Below the pieces are notes generated by a model. That model searched no databases, was not told where the DNA came from, and saw only the letters and a list, made by a program, of their open reading frames with translations. Made by a program: the position numbers and the translations under genes. This document shows, in pieces, positions 1 to 8,623 of a stretch of 64,000 nucleotides of DNA. Numbering within the stretch: the stretch's first letter is position 1; the number at the start of each line of letters is the position of its first letter. Source of the stretch: Halopseudomonas yangmingensis (GTDB taxonomy: Bacteria > Pseudomonadota > Gammaproteobacteria > Pseudomonadales > Pseudomonadaceae); the NCBI RefSeq assembly GCF_900114825.1, contig NZ_FOUI01000009.1, positions 57,582-121,581 on the forward strand. The letters are read 5' to 3'.

Positions 1-699
1 TGGGTCGAGGCCTGGCTGCCGGAGCAGGGCTGGGTTACCTATGACCCGACCTTTGCGGTAGCGCCTGAGCGTATCGAGCGCGGCCTGCAGGATGCGGTTC
101 GTGGCGAGGGCAGCTTTCTGGAGGATGCTTTCCTGTCTCCGGTGCGCTACCGCGAGGTGGGCTGGATCAACCAGAGCCGTCTGTTCTGGGATGATGTGAA
201 CTACCAATGGCAGTTGCGCGTGCTTGGCTATCAGAGCGAGCAGCAGTTGCGGTTTTTGCAGAACTGGTTTGGCACTACCGACTGGCAGCGGATTGCAATT
301 TGGGCGTTGTTGCTGGTGTTGCTGGCGACTGTGCCGGTCGTACTGTGGATTTTGCGTCCGGCGCGGCGTGCGGCAGACTGGCGGGTGCGCGCCTGGCAGC
401 GCCTGGATCGCCGGCTGGCCAGAATCGGTCTGCAGGCGCAGCCGGGAGAAGGGCCGCGCAGCTGGGAGTTGCGGCTGATGCAGCATTTGCCTGGCCAGCG
501 CGCCGAGCTGAAGGCCTTTTTCGAGCAATTTGTGCAGGTAACCTATGCCGAGCCGGAAGCCGGAAGCCGCAGGTCAGGGCGCAAGGCCCTGCAGCAGAGC
601 TTGCGGGTATTGCTGCGCCGGTTACCACGACGCCGTCCGCCACAGCCGACCCGGGTGCTGGATGAGGTGCTGTCATCCGGGTCGCAGCCACCACTATAA
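1..699 (+). CDS. tgpA: TgpA-type transglutaminase-like membrane protease, C-terminal part
   Basis: The gene is cut by the left edge; 232 residues remain in frame 1. The visible part opens at the end of the transglutaminase core: a WVEAWLPEQGWVTYDPT stretch carries the Asp of the Cys-His-Asp triad, while the Cys and His lie outside the window. A single hydrophobic helix follows (roughly residues 98-118 of the fragment), then an Arg-rich cytosolic tail of the DUF4129 type. This matches the C-terminal half of Pseudomonas TgpA, an inner-membrane protein with a periplasmic transglutaminase domain. The exact substrate is not known from sequence. The next gene starts 37 bases downstream on the same strand. 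Confidence 0.8.
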   Translation, partial: WVEAWLPEQGWVTYDPTFAVAPERIERGLQDAVRGEGSFLEDAFLSPVRYREVGWINQSRLFWDDVNYQWQLRVLGYQSEQQLRFLQNWFGTTDWQRIAIWALLLVLLATVPVVLWILRPARRAADWRVRAWQRLDRRLARIGLQAQPGEGPRSWELRLMQHLPGQRAELKAFFEQFVQVTYAEPEAGSRRSGRKALQQSLRVLLRRLPRRRPPQPTRVLDEVLSSGSQPPL

Positions 700-736
700 T
701 CAGAAGCCTGAACATAGATCAGGCAGGGGATTTGCG

Positions 737-1201
737 ATGCATCCGTTCAATGCTATTCGTCCACCCAGACTTGCATTGGTACTCAGTGTGGCTGGGCTGG
801 TGCCTTTTGTAACCGGTGCCCTGGGGCTGTGGGTGATTCCCGAGGGCTGGCGTGATCGAGTGATGGATGAGTTGCTGGCCTATGCGGCCGTGATTCTGGC
901 TTTTATGGGAGCCATTCATTGGGGGCTGGCAATGCGCGCCGAGGAAACCAGTGACAAGGCACCCATCCAGCTGGGGTTGTCTGTCATTCCCCCGTTGCTG
1001 GGGTGGCTTGGATTGAGCCTGCCGATTGCGCTGGCATTACCAGTATTTTTTCTGGCGTTCTTGCTGCTTTATGTGGCTGACCGCTGGGCGGTAAGCCATG
1101 GGCTTGCGCCGGTTTGGTATCCGGCGTTGCGCAAGCCTATCAGCCTGGTGGTTGTTTCCTCTCTGCTGGTTGCCTGGCTGGCTCTTTTGCAAGGGTTTTG
1201 A
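737..1201 (+). CDS. DUF3429 family inner-membrane protein
   Basis: 154 residues, mostly hydrophobic, with about five membrane segments (near residues 11-33, 45-63, 80-100, 104-122 and 135-152). An AFMGAIHWG stretch in the second helix is typical of DUF3429 proteins, whose function is unknown. The ATG at 737 is preceded by an AGG-rich ribosome site; longer in-frame starts would run into the tail of the preceding gene. It follows the transglutaminase gene closely and may be co-transcribed with it. Its 3' end faces a gene on the opposite strand. Confidence 0.8.
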   Translation: MHPFNAIRPPRLALVLSVAGLVPFVTGALGLWVIPEGWRDRVMDELLAYAAVILAFMGAIHWGLAMRAEETSDKAPIQLGLSVIPPLLGWLGLSLPIALALPVFFLAFLLLYVADRWAVSHGLAPVWYPALRKPISLVVVSSLLVAWLALLQGF

Positions 1202-1234
1202 AAAGGCCATGGCCAGGCCGTCTCCGGTACGGCT

Positions 1235-2206
1235 TTATTCGCGCTTTCTGATATCCCCGCGGAACAACATTTCCAGGCGCAGGGTAAAGGCCCAGCGGGG
1301 GTCGAAGTTGGCGTCACGCGGGAAGTGCAGTTCAGGTATTACGTCAAGGTAAAGAATTTCCCGGTGCAGGTCGCGGCGGTAATGGGTCAGCAGGTAGTAA
1401 TCATTGATGCGCGGGCTTGAGCTGCTGTTGCCGACCATGGCAGCGGCATAACGCATGGCGCTGCGCCGACCGAGAATCTGGTTAAGCTCTGCCCCTTGGG
1501 AAAACTCCAGCGTGTCGTATTCCTCCTGCCACTGGAACTGGGTTATGTAGCGTAAATGCAGGCTTTCACTGAGGGGGCGGCCGATATCCCAGCGGCTTCG
1601 TGCCGAGTAGCCGTCACTGTTGAACCAGGACAGCCGGTTGTATGACCCCAGCTGCCAGGGGCCGTTACCCAGATCCCAGAGGCGCTCGCTGGTCAGTCGC
1701 ACATAGGGGTCAAGCGGCAAACGGAAACGAACGCCGCCGCCAAAACGGGTTGCCCAGCCTTCGCGCTTGTCCTTTGAGTCGAGATGATCGAGGCCAATGG
1801 TGGTGGAGCTGCTGTCGTTCTGGTCGCGGCGCAGCCGCTGGCTGCCCTGGTCAGCCAGGGTGCCCTGGCGTTCTTCCGGATCGCTTTCGATCAACAGGCG
1901 CAGGCGGTCACGGGTGGTTGGCAGATCCAGACGCGCACGGATACTCAGGTCGGTCTCGAAGTCTTCTGATTCCTGCCAGTCAAATTCACTGCTCAGACGC
2001 AGGAAAGAGCGGTTTTCCACGCTGTAGCTGTCGTCACTGCCAAAGAAATCATCAATGTTACGCGAGGTATTGCTGACCCATCTGGAGACGCTGTCGTGGA
2101 CAGGCGTGATGCGTTCAACCATCCAGGGCGTCAGGTCGCTGTCACCATCGTCAGCGTGCAGGGACAGTGGAATAACCGCCAGGCAGAGCAACAGTGGTAT
2201 ACGCAT
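1235..2206 (-). CDS. Exported protein of unknown function, probable outer-membrane beta-barrel
   Basis: 323 residues from the ATG at 2206, which has a well-placed AGGAGA. An in-frame upstream start exists but would place charged residues before the signal peptide. Residues 1-18 form a Sec signal peptide (MRIPLLLCLAVIPLSLHA). The rest is rich in alternating polar and aromatic residues with many Arg, Asp, Trp and Tyr, and from about residue 70 on it reads like repeated amphipathic beta strands ending near the C-terminus. I do not recognise a named family. A barrel or surface protein is an inference from composition only. It follows the M14-like peptidase gene by 67 bases and could share its transcript. 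Confidence 0.65.
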   Translation of the reverse strand: MRIPLLLCLAVIPLSLHADDGDSDLTPWMVERITPVHDSVSRWVSNTSRNIDDFFGSDDSYSVENRSFLRLSSEFDWQESEDFETDLSIRARLDLPTTRDRLRLLIESDPEERQGTLADQGSQRLRRDQNDSSSTTIGLDHLDSKDKREGWATRFGGGVRFRLPLDPYVRLTSERLWDLGNGPWQLGSYNRLSWFNSDGYSARSRWDIGRPLSESLHLRYITQFQWQEEYDTLEFSQGAELNQILGRRSAMRYAAAMVGNSSSSPRINDYYLLTHYRRDLHREILYLDVIPELHFPRDANFDPRWAFTLRLEMLFRGDIRKRE

Positions 2207-2273
2207 CCATGATTTCTCCTTATGTTTTTCCCCCAGTCTAGCTTGAAGACCGGAAAATGACAGTCTGTGGGTT

Positions 2274-3311
2274 TCAGATAAACCATTGCTGAATGGCTTC
2301 ACGCGTCAGGCGTTCGCGCTCCGTGGCGGCTGGTTGCCAGTGCTGCCAGGCCCGGGTTGCTTGACTGAGGAACTCGAATAGCGGCAGGTGCTGGCGCAGC
2401 ACACGGCGCTTGCGGTGGTCGATCACCGGATTGAAATAGCCGAACCAGTCGAGCATCTGTCGCGGATTCTTGCGTACCCACAGCCACGAGCCCATCTCCA
2501 GGGTGAACGGCAGATAGACCTGCTGCGGATGCTGTTCCAGTGCTTCATCGTACAGGTAGTCCCAGAGGTCACCGTGGGTGGTGTAATTCACCGATTGCGG
2601 CTCGATGATGTACGGGTGGTGGTGCGGGTAGCTGCGCTGGTACAGCTGTTTCAGGGCGTGCACTTCAGCAATGTGGGGAATCGGTCGATGGCTGCGGGCA
2701 TAGCTGCACCACAGCCGGTCGCGCCGGCCAAAGCCGCTGTGGCAGTCAACGCTGAGGGCAAAGGGGCGGCCTAGCAGGCGCTGGCGCACTGTGTTGACCA
2801 GCGCCATGGCCTCGGTTTCCATTGGTTGGTCGCGGCGTCCGCGATACCAGGGCAGGTGGCGGCTGATACGGTGACCACTGACCAGCCAGGGGGCGGGACC
2901 CATGGCATCTATCGGTGCATTGCGCATCAGGTCGACACCCTTCAGGTTGCTGCGCCGGTGATGCCAGATGCCGCCGGGGTTGATCATCGGCATCAGCAAC
3001 AGGCGCAGGTGCTGCAACTGTTCATGCAACGACTCGTCCCACTCGAGGCGGTGCACCAGGCTGTGCAGCCAGGACAGCAACACCTGAGTACCTATCCGCT
3101 CAACACCATGCACACCGGCAAAGAAGCCGATTACCGGCGCATCATTGGCCAGGCTGCCCAGCTCGAGCACCTGCACCGGTACGCGCAGCCCATCGACCTC
3201 GACCTGACAGGCGATATCTACCCGCAGGTATTTTTTGCCCACTTCCAGCAGGTGTTCCAGTTCCAGCAGTTCGGGCAGGTGGCGCTGGATTTTCAGTAGT
3301 TCTTCGGTCAT
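2274..3311 (-). CDS. M14-family zinc carboxypeptidase / AstE-like deacylase
   Basis: 345 residues, without a signal peptide. The zinc-binding HxxE motif is seen in GFFAGVHGVERIG near residue 70 and is followed by a conserved Arg/Asn region (MPMINPGG, then a DLMRN motif) and a later DCHSGFG that supplies the third zinc ligand. This order fits the succinylglutamate desuccinylase/aspartoacylase and M14 carboxypeptidase fold. No arginine-catabolic genes lie nearby, so the substrate cannot be assigned; a peptide or acyl-amino acid is likely. Confidence 0.75.
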   Translation of the reverse strand: MTEELLKIQRHLPELLELEHLLEVGKKYLRVDIACQVEVDGLRVPVQVLELGSLANDAPVIGFFAGVHGVERIGTQVLLSWLHSLVHRLEWDESLHEQLQHLRLLLMPMINPGGIWHHRRSNLKGVDLMRNAPIDAMGPAPWLVSGHRISRHLPWYRGRRDQPMETEAMALVNTVRQRLLGRPFALSVDCHSGFGRRDRLWCSYARSHRPIPHIAEVHALKQLYQRSYPHHHPYIIEPQSVNYTTHGDLWDYLYDEALEQHPQQVYLPFTLEMGSWLWVRKNPRQMLDWFGYFNPVIDHRKRRVLRQHLPLFEFLSQATRAWQHWQPAATERERLTREAIQQWFI

Positions 3312-3381
3312 GGTCAGCCCGTTGCAGGAACTGCCATGAGCCTGTCACAGGCCGGTTGCAGGCATGTGACAGGCAGTCTGC

Positions 3382-4608
3382 TCAGTCGACCAGTGCGCCG
3401 TAGAGCATGGCCCGCAGTTGCTGGCGAATTGGATAGCTGGAGGAGGGGATCAGCTGGGTCATGAACACCATTAGCAGATCCTCGGCCGGGTCGACGAAAA
3501 AGTTGGTGCTGGCCATGCCGCCCCAGCCGTATTCACCCACCGATCCGATGGTTTGCGAACGTGCCACATCCAGCTTGACCGAGAAGCCGAGGCCAAAACC
3601 GCTGCCATCATAGGGTGTTTCGCTGAACGAGCCGGCCAGAGCCAGGCTCGGAAGGTCGCTGTTGTCCGGGAGGTGGTTGAGGCGCATAAAGCCCAGGGTT
3701 TTTGGCCCGATGATGCGCTGGCCGTCGAGGCTGCCGCCGTTGGCCAGCATCTGCGCAAAGCGCCAGTAATCGTCAACGCTGGATACCAGGCCGCCTCCGC
3801 CTGACAGGTAGCCGGCCCGGCTGAATGGCGAGTCCTGCGGGTCGTCCTGCAGGCTGAAGGAGTCGCCGGGCTGGTGCTGGTAACAGGCGGCAAAGCGCGG
3901 CAGTTTGGCTGTTGGTACGCTGAAAAAACTGTCCTGCATGCCCAGCGGGGCAAAGATATGCTCGGCGAAATACTGATCCAGCGGCTTGCCGGACAGCAGC
4001 TGGACCAGATAGCCGCAGACATCGGTGGCCACCGAGTAGTTCCAGGCGCTGCCGGGAGAGAACTCCAGCGGCAAGCGTGACAGTTCGTCTACCAGTCGCT
4101 CCAGCGTCATTCCCGGTCCGCCGTCGAGCTTGAGTGCGCGGTAGGCAGCGTCCACATTGGTACGCTGCATGAAGCCATAGGTTAATCCGGACTGGTGACT
4201 GAGCAGGTCGCGAATGGTCATCGGCCGCTGGCAGGCCGTGGTAAGGAAATTCGGATGCACGCCGGCCTTGTACACACGCAAGTTCTGCCAGGCCGGAATG
4301 TATTTGTGCACGGGATCATCGAGCAAGAAACAGCCCTGTTCGTAAAGCTGCATCAGTGCTACCGAAGTGACCGGCTTGGTCATCGAGTAGATGCGAAACA
4401 GCGTGTCACGTTGCATCGGCAGGTTGCGTTCGACATCCCGCAGCCCCTGTGACTGACACCAGACCAGCTCGCCGCGACGGGCAATCAGGGTGACGCAGCC
4501 GGGCAATTTGCCCGGCTGCAGGTACTGCTGGTCGATATGCGTGGCGATGCGCTGCAGGCGTGTCGGGTCAAAGCCCTGGATCAGTTCACGGGACATGCGG
4601 GTTTCCAT
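3382..4608 (-). CDS. Beta-lactamase-fold serine hydrolase (class C/EstB-like), cytosolic
   Basis: 408 residues. The nucleophile motif SxxK is SMTK near residue 76, the second motif is YSV near residue 190, and a GYGWGG-type element near the C-terminus replaces the KTG of true beta-lactamases. These features fit the esterase/transacylase branch of the family. There is no signal peptide. The start may be the ATG at 4608 or the one at 4596, which has a better GGAA ribosome site. It is the last gene of a three-gene minus-strand operon with the hotdog protein (9 bases upstream) and the nitronate monooxygenase. A secreted paralogue lies at 24566-25807. Confidence 0.8.
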   Translation of the reverse strand: METRMSRELIQGFDPTRLQRIATHIDQQYLQPGKLPGCVTLIARRGELVWCQSQGLRDVERNLPMQRDTLFRIYSMTKPVTSVALMQLYEQGCFLLDDPVHKYIPAWQNLRVYKAGVHPNFLTTACQRPMTIRDLLSHQSGLTYGFMQRTNVDAAYRALKLDGGPGMTLERLVDELSRLPLEFSPGSAWNYSVATDVCGYLVQLLSGKPLDQYFAEHIFAPLGMQDSFFSVPTAKLPRFAACYQHQPGDSFSLQDDPQDSPFSRAGYLSGGGGLVSSVDDYWRFAQMLANGGSLDGQRIIGPKTLGFMRLNHLPDNSDLPSLALAGSFSETPYDGSGFGLGFSVKLDVARSQTIGSVGEYGWGGMASTNFFVDPAEDLLMVFMTQLIPSSSYPIRQQLRAMLYGALVD

Positions 4609-4617
4609 GGCGCAGTT

Positions 4618-5532
4618 TTACGCCTCTGCTTCGTAGTTGGGGTAGGAGTGCTTGAGGGTGGCATGATTCAGCAGCATCTCGGCCTTCAGCACAGTGCCGC
4701 TGGCGTCATAGATGCGCGAGCGTACCCAGTAGGATTCGGTGCGCTTGCTTTCCGACAGGGCAACCACTTCGCGGCGGATCAGGTAGTCCTCACCAACAAA
4801 CAGTGGGCCGTCGATCATGCGGATTTCCTGGTCGGCAAACAGGCCGATGACCGGTTGTTTGACCGGGAATTCAGCCAGTTTGCTGCTGTATTCGGCCAGT
4901 ACGCTGACCATTTCCAGCGGGATGATCGCCCGGCCCCAGGGGCTGCTGGTCGGGTCGCTGTACCACGGGGAGTTCTCGGTGATGCGCTCAAGCTTCTGTG
5001 CCAGCGAGAAGGGGTACAGGTTGCCCATGTGCTGATCGGCGTCCATACGTACCGGTTCATCCTGCTTGCCGGTCATGCCGACCTTGAGGTCGGCGAGAAT
5101 CACCAGCTTCTCCGGCGTGCGCAATTTGGCCATGCGCTCATCCAGCAGGCTGGGGCCGTCATCCGGGCCCAGGCTGGCGCTGGCTTCCAGTACCGGGGTG
5201 CCGTCGGCCTTTTCCGCCCAGCAGCGCACACGGGTGGCACCGGGCGCCGGGCGCTCGATAAAGGCGCGTACCTGTTCGCCCTCGACCACCATGTTCTGGA
5301 AGTGACTGGAGAAACAACCACGCTCAAACCAGGTCTGGCCCCAGACCTCGGCCAGCAGCGGGGTGAACTGGCTGAAATGGGTTGGGCCTTCGATTGGGCC
5401 GGCGCGAAAGCCGAGTTTCTCGGCCATGGCGTCATCGTGAATCGAGGTGTGGCCGCTGTATTCCTGGTCGGCCAGCATCTGTTTCGGCTCGCGCAGCGGG
5501 CCGCAGAGAAAGAGTGGAGTGTCGAAACTCAT
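4618..5532 (-). CDS. Double-hotdog (MaoC-like) protein of unknown substrate
   Basis: 304 residues with two related halves. The first has a HTSIHDDAMAEKLGFRAGPIEG stretch resembling the MaoC hydratase-like hotdog; the second begins near residue 195 and ends with a LKAEMLLNHATLKH-type strand. Hotdog proteins of this kind act on acyl-thioesters, but I see no full catalytic Asp-His pair that would fix the reaction. AGGA precedes the ATG at 5532. The gene sits 14 bases after the nitronate monooxygenase and 9 before the serine hydrolase, so the three probably work on one pathway. Confidence 0.65.
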   Translation of the reverse strand: MSFDTPLFLCGPLREPKQMLADQEYSGHTSIHDDAMAEKLGFRAGPIEGPTHFSQFTPLLAEVWGQTWFERGCFSSHFQNMVVEGEQVRAFIERPAPGATRVRCWAEKADGTPVLEASASLGPDDGPSLLDERMAKLRTPEKLVILADLKVGMTGKQDEPVRMDADQHMGNLYPFSLAQKLERITENSPWYSDPTSSPWGRAIIPLEMVSVLAEYSSKLAEFPVKQPVIGLFADQEIRMIDGPLFVGEDYLIRREVVALSESKRTESYWVRSRIYDASGTVLKAEMLLNHATLKHSYPNYEAEA

Positions 5533-5546
5533 GTGGATGTTCCTTA

Positions 5547-6524
5547 TCAGTTGTTCAACATGCCGCTGAGGCGCTGGCGGATAATGGTTTCGGCTTCGGC
5601 CATGATGCGGTCGATCAGCTCCTGCACCGTGGGGATGTCGTTGATCAGGCCGGCAACCATGCCGCAGGACCAGGCGCCGGCATCCATTTCGCCGGTTTTC
5701 ATGATGCGCGGGTAGACCCCGGCAACTTCCGCGGCGATGTCGGCAAAGGTCAGCTTGCTGCCCAGTTCACGTTCCTTCTCCAGCAGACGCTCGACGGCGG
5801 CGTTGGTCATCACCCGCTCGGTATTGCGCAGCGGACGCATCACCAGTCGGGTATCCAGTTCGCTGGCGGCGACAATCGCCTGCTTGACGTTCTCGTGTAC
5901 CGGCGCTTCGCGGGTGGCGATAAAGCGGGTGCCCATGTTCATGCCCTCGGCGCCGAGCGCCAGGGCAGCAGCCAGCGAGCGGCCATCGGCCATGCCGCCG
6001 GAGGCAACAAAGGGAATCTCCAGCTCGTCGGCGGCGCGCGGTAGCAGGATAAAGTTCGGCACGTCGTCCTCGCCGGGGTGGCCGCCACACTCGAAACCAT
6101 CCACGCTGACCGCGTCACAGCCAATGGCCTGGGCCTTCAGTGCATGGCGCACCGCGGTGCACTTGTGGATCACCTTGATGTCGTGCTCCTTGAGGATCGG
6201 CAGGTATTTCTGCGGATTGTTGCCGGCGGTTTCCACGGCCTTGACGCCGCCTTCAATGATGGCGCGGATATAACCGGGGTAATCCGGCGGGGTGACTGAG
6301 GGCAGGAAGGTCAGGTTGACGCCGAACGGCTTGTCGGTCATTTCCCGGCAGCGGCGGATTTCATTCAGCAGGGCTTCGGGGTTTGGCTGGGTCAGGGCGG
6401 TGATCATGCCCAGGCCGCCGGCATTGGCGACGGCGGAGGCCAGTTCGGCATAGCCGACATGGTGCATGCCGCCCTGAATGATCGGGTGCTGGATGCCGAA
6501 CAGTTCGGTGATACGGGTTTTCAT
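5547..6524 (-). CDS. Nitronate monooxygenase / 2-nitropropane dioxygenase family flavoenzyme
   Basis: 325 residues, an FMN-dependent TIM barrel. The N-terminus MKTRITELFGIQHPIIQGGM is typical, with GGLGMITA following and the conserved DGFECGGHPGE near residue 145, whose His is the usual catalytic base of class II enzymes. Downstream, VASGGMADGRSLAAALALGA binds phosphate. The ATG at 6524 is chosen because the family starts there and AGAGG precedes it. First gene of a three-gene operon. The family oxidises alkyl nitronates, but many members have other flavin-dependent roles, including enoyl reduction, and the fatty-acid-like neighbour makes that a real alternative. Confidence 0.85.
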   Translation of the reverse strand: MKTRITELFGIQHPIIQGGMHHVGYAELASAVANAGGLGMITALTQPNPEALLNEIRRCREMTDKPFGVNLTFLPSVTPPDYPGYIRAIIEGGVKAVETAGNNPQKYLPILKEHDIKVIHKCTAVRHALKAQAIGCDAVSVDGFECGGHPGEDDVPNFILLPRAADELEIPFVASGGMADGRSLAAALALGAEGMNMGTRFIATREAPVHENVKQAIVAASELDTRLVMRPLRNTERVMTNAAVERLLEKERELGSKLTFADIAAEVAGVYPRIMKTGEMDAGAWSCGMVAGLINDIPTVQELIDRIMAEAETIIRQRLSGMLNN

Positions 6525-6682
6525 CGCGATGCCTCTGTGCAGGTTGGTTGGCGGCGCAGCCAGGCGCCCGGTCCCTTTGTGACCGATGAGTGTAGGTGGG
6601 CGGCATGCCCCGGGCAATCGCGTTGTTTACAGGGTATTCACTGGTTTGATTGGCCGCCGCAAGGCCTGCGGCGGCCGACTGA

Positions 6683-7465
6683 TCAGCGGATCATCATTTC
6701 CGACTCGACCACCATGTCCAGCACCCAGACGAAGCGGGAGGCGTCGGCCGGCGGCTGGGCGCGGGTGAAACGCTTGAGCCTAAGCACATTGCGGATGCCG
6801 GCCTGGTGTTCGAAACCTTCAATGGACTCGTACATCAGTCGCCATTCGCCGGCATTCCGTTGCAGCCCCTGTTCGTCGTAGTGCAGGTCGCGGACTTTGA
6901 GACAGCGGTGCTCCGGCATCAGTGGGTGTTGGCAATCTGCGAGGTCCTGGGAAACTTCCAGAAAGACGATTTCCGGGGTGCTGCCGTAGCGGGTTTCAGC
7001 GGTCGGAGTGCCCTGCAGAAGCAGTTGTTGACCGGCAGCGTTGGTCAGTTGCAGCTGGCGCTGTTCGCCATTGTCCTGCACATGCAGTTGCAGCGACTGT
7101 CCCAGAAAGTCGCGAATGGCGCTTTCACGCTGCATCAGCGCCTGATTGTCGCAGTACATCATGGTCTGCATCAGCTGACCGACCTGCAGCCGCTGCTGTT
7201 CGATGCGATAGTCACCGCCGATCAGGTTGCAGCTGCCAGTGATGCCCAGGCGCTGTTCCTCGAAATTGAGTTGCAGGGGCTGCTCCGGCACGCCGCTGAG
7301 TTCGGCAATCGGGCTGCCGTCGGCCTGCAGGGCCTGTTGCAGTTGCCAGTGCCAGCCCTGCAGCTGCGGCTCCGGGCCGGGGGCTGTCGGGGTGCTGGTG
7401 GCGTTGCAGGCCACCAGCAGGGCGCTGCCCAGCAACAGCAAGGAAAGGCGTGGTGTCGATGACAT
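6683..7465 (-). CDS. Lipoprotein with META and DUF4377 domains
   Basis: 260 residues with a lipoprotein signal ending in LLVAC (Cys at residue 20), so it is probably membrane-anchored on the periplasmic side. Residues about 35-150 resemble the META/HslJ domain, including ITGSCNLIGGDY. Residues about 165-245 match DUF4377 (VFLEVSQDLADCQHPL, then CLKVRDLHYDEQG). Proteins with this pair occur in many proteobacteria and their function is not established. GGAG precedes the start. Monocistronic by position. Confidence 0.8.
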   Translation of the reverse strand: MSSTPRLSLLLLGSALLVACNATSTPTAPGPEPQLQGWHWQLQQALQADGSPIAELSGVPEQPLQLNFEEQRLGITGSCNLIGGDYRIEQQRLQVGQLMQTMMYCDNQALMQRESAIRDFLGQSLQLHVQDNGEQRQLQLTNAAGQQLLLQGTPTAETRYGSTPEIVFLEVSQDLADCQHPLMPEHRCLKVRDLHYDEQGLQRNAGEWRLMYESIEGFEHQAGIRNVLRLKRFTRAQPPADASRFVWVLDMVVESEMMIR

Positions 7466-7521
7466 TTTGCTACTCCGGTGCGGTGGATGAAGGGCTTCGA
7501 CCCCGGGCGCTGTCAGAGGTT

Positions 7522-7989
7522 CTAGAACACCCCGTTATCCAGGCCGGCCGCCAGATACAGGCCAAGCTCCTCGACCTGCTCGACAAAACTGTCCTGCCAG
7601 TCGCCACGCAGGGTCAGCGGCGGCTGGACCCAGTTCCAGCGCAGCCCGGTGACTATGCTTTCGATCGCGCGGCGGGTGCCGGTGCCGTCATGTCCGGCGC
7701 GGATATACAGGGCGCAGGGCAACCCCTGCTTGCGCTCCAGCACCGGGTAATAGCAGCGATCGAAGAAGTCTTTCAGGGCGCCGCTCATATAACCGAGATT
7801 TTCCGTGGTGCCGAGCAGGATGGCATCGGCCGCCAGCAGATCCTCCGGTGTTGCCTCCAGTGGCGGCAGCCAGCGACTGCTGACTGACTCGATGTCCGGG
7901 TGACGGGCGCCGCGCAATGCCGCCTCGGCCAGTTTGCGGGTGTTTTCGGAGGGCGCGTGGGCAACGATCAGCAGGTGTTTGCCGGGCAT
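7522..7989 (-). CDS. Flavodoxin-fold NAD(P)H-dependent FMN reductase family protein
   Basis: 155 residues from the ATG at 7989; a GTG at 8001 gives four more residues. The first strand KHLLIVAHAPSENTRKL is the phosphate-binding loop of the flavodoxin fold, and TTENLGYMSGALKDFFDRCYY carries the usual isoalloxazine-side residues. It probably binds FMN and reduces quinones or related acceptors. It starts 137 bases from the divergent glutathione peroxidase gene, so the two may share a redox-responsive promoter region; that is inference from position. Confidence 0.75.
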   Translation of the reverse strand: MPGKHLLIVAHAPSENTRKLAEAALRGARHPDIESVSSRWLPPLEATPEDLLAADAILLGTTENLGYMSGALKDFFDRCYYPVLERKQGLPCALYIRAGHDGTGTRRAIESIVTGLRWNWVQPPLTLRGDWQDSFVEQVEELGLYLAAGLDNGVF

Positions 7990-8125
7990 GCGGGGAGCCA
8001 CTGAATGACTGTAGTTGCTCCCAGAGTAGCACTGGCCAGCGCCGGATGCATGTCGGGTGAAAATAACCCCGCTCTGCTAAGCTGTGCAGCGGGCAGACAG
8101 GGGTCTGCCGCTATCGGAGAACAGC

Positions 8126-8611
8126 ATGACCGAGACTATCCTGCAGATTCCCTGCGAAACCATTGATGGCCGCGAGGTGACCCTGGGTGAACTGGGCGGC
8201 AAGGCCTTTCTGATCGTCAATACCGCCAGCAAGTGCGGCTTTACCCCGCAGTACAAGGGGCTTGAGGCGCTGTGGCAGAAATACCGCGAGCGTGGCCTGC
8301 AGATTGCCGGATTCCCCTGCAACCAGTTTGGTGCCCAGGAGCCTGGCAGTGAGGAAGAGATCGCGCAGTTCTGCGAACTCAAGTACGGTGTCAGCTTTCC
8401 GCTGTTTGCCAAGGTTGAGGTGAATGGCCGCCAGGCGCATCCGCTGTTCATCCAATTGAAGTCGCTGGCGCCAGGACTGCTTGGCAGTAAGGGTATCAAG
8501 TGGAACTTCACCAAGTTTCTGGTGGATGCCGAGGGTCGCGTGGTCGGCCGTTACGCGCCGACCACCGGACCGGCTGAGCTGGAAAAGGATATTGAAAAGT
8601 TGCTGGGTTGA
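8126..8611 (+). CDS. Glutathione peroxidase (Cys type)
   Basis: 161 residues, cytosolic. The active-site Cys is in NTASKCGFTPQY near residue 36, the conserved Gln in FPCNQFGAQEPGS, and the Trp in KWNFTKFL. It thus has the Cys-Gln-Trp triad and no selenocysteine. Such enzymes reduce peroxides, in bacteria usually with thioredoxin rather than glutathione. The ATG at 8126 follows CGGAGA. Its stop is 12 bases from the end of the convergent histidine kinase gene. Confidence 0.9.
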   Translation: MTETILQIPCETIDGREVTLGELGGKAFLIVNTASKCGFTPQYKGLEALWQKYRERGLQIAGFPCNQFGAQEPGSEEEIAQFCELKYGVSFPLFAKVEVNGRQAHPLFIQLKSLAPGLLGSKGIKWNFTKFLVDAEGRVVGRYAPTTGPAELEKDIEKLLG

Positions 8612-8623
8612 CGATGTGGCGCG

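Noticed and set aside
4537..5715. Plus-strand frame of 392 codons over the hotdog gene
   Set aside because: Shadow frame; the operon on the minus strand is consistent.
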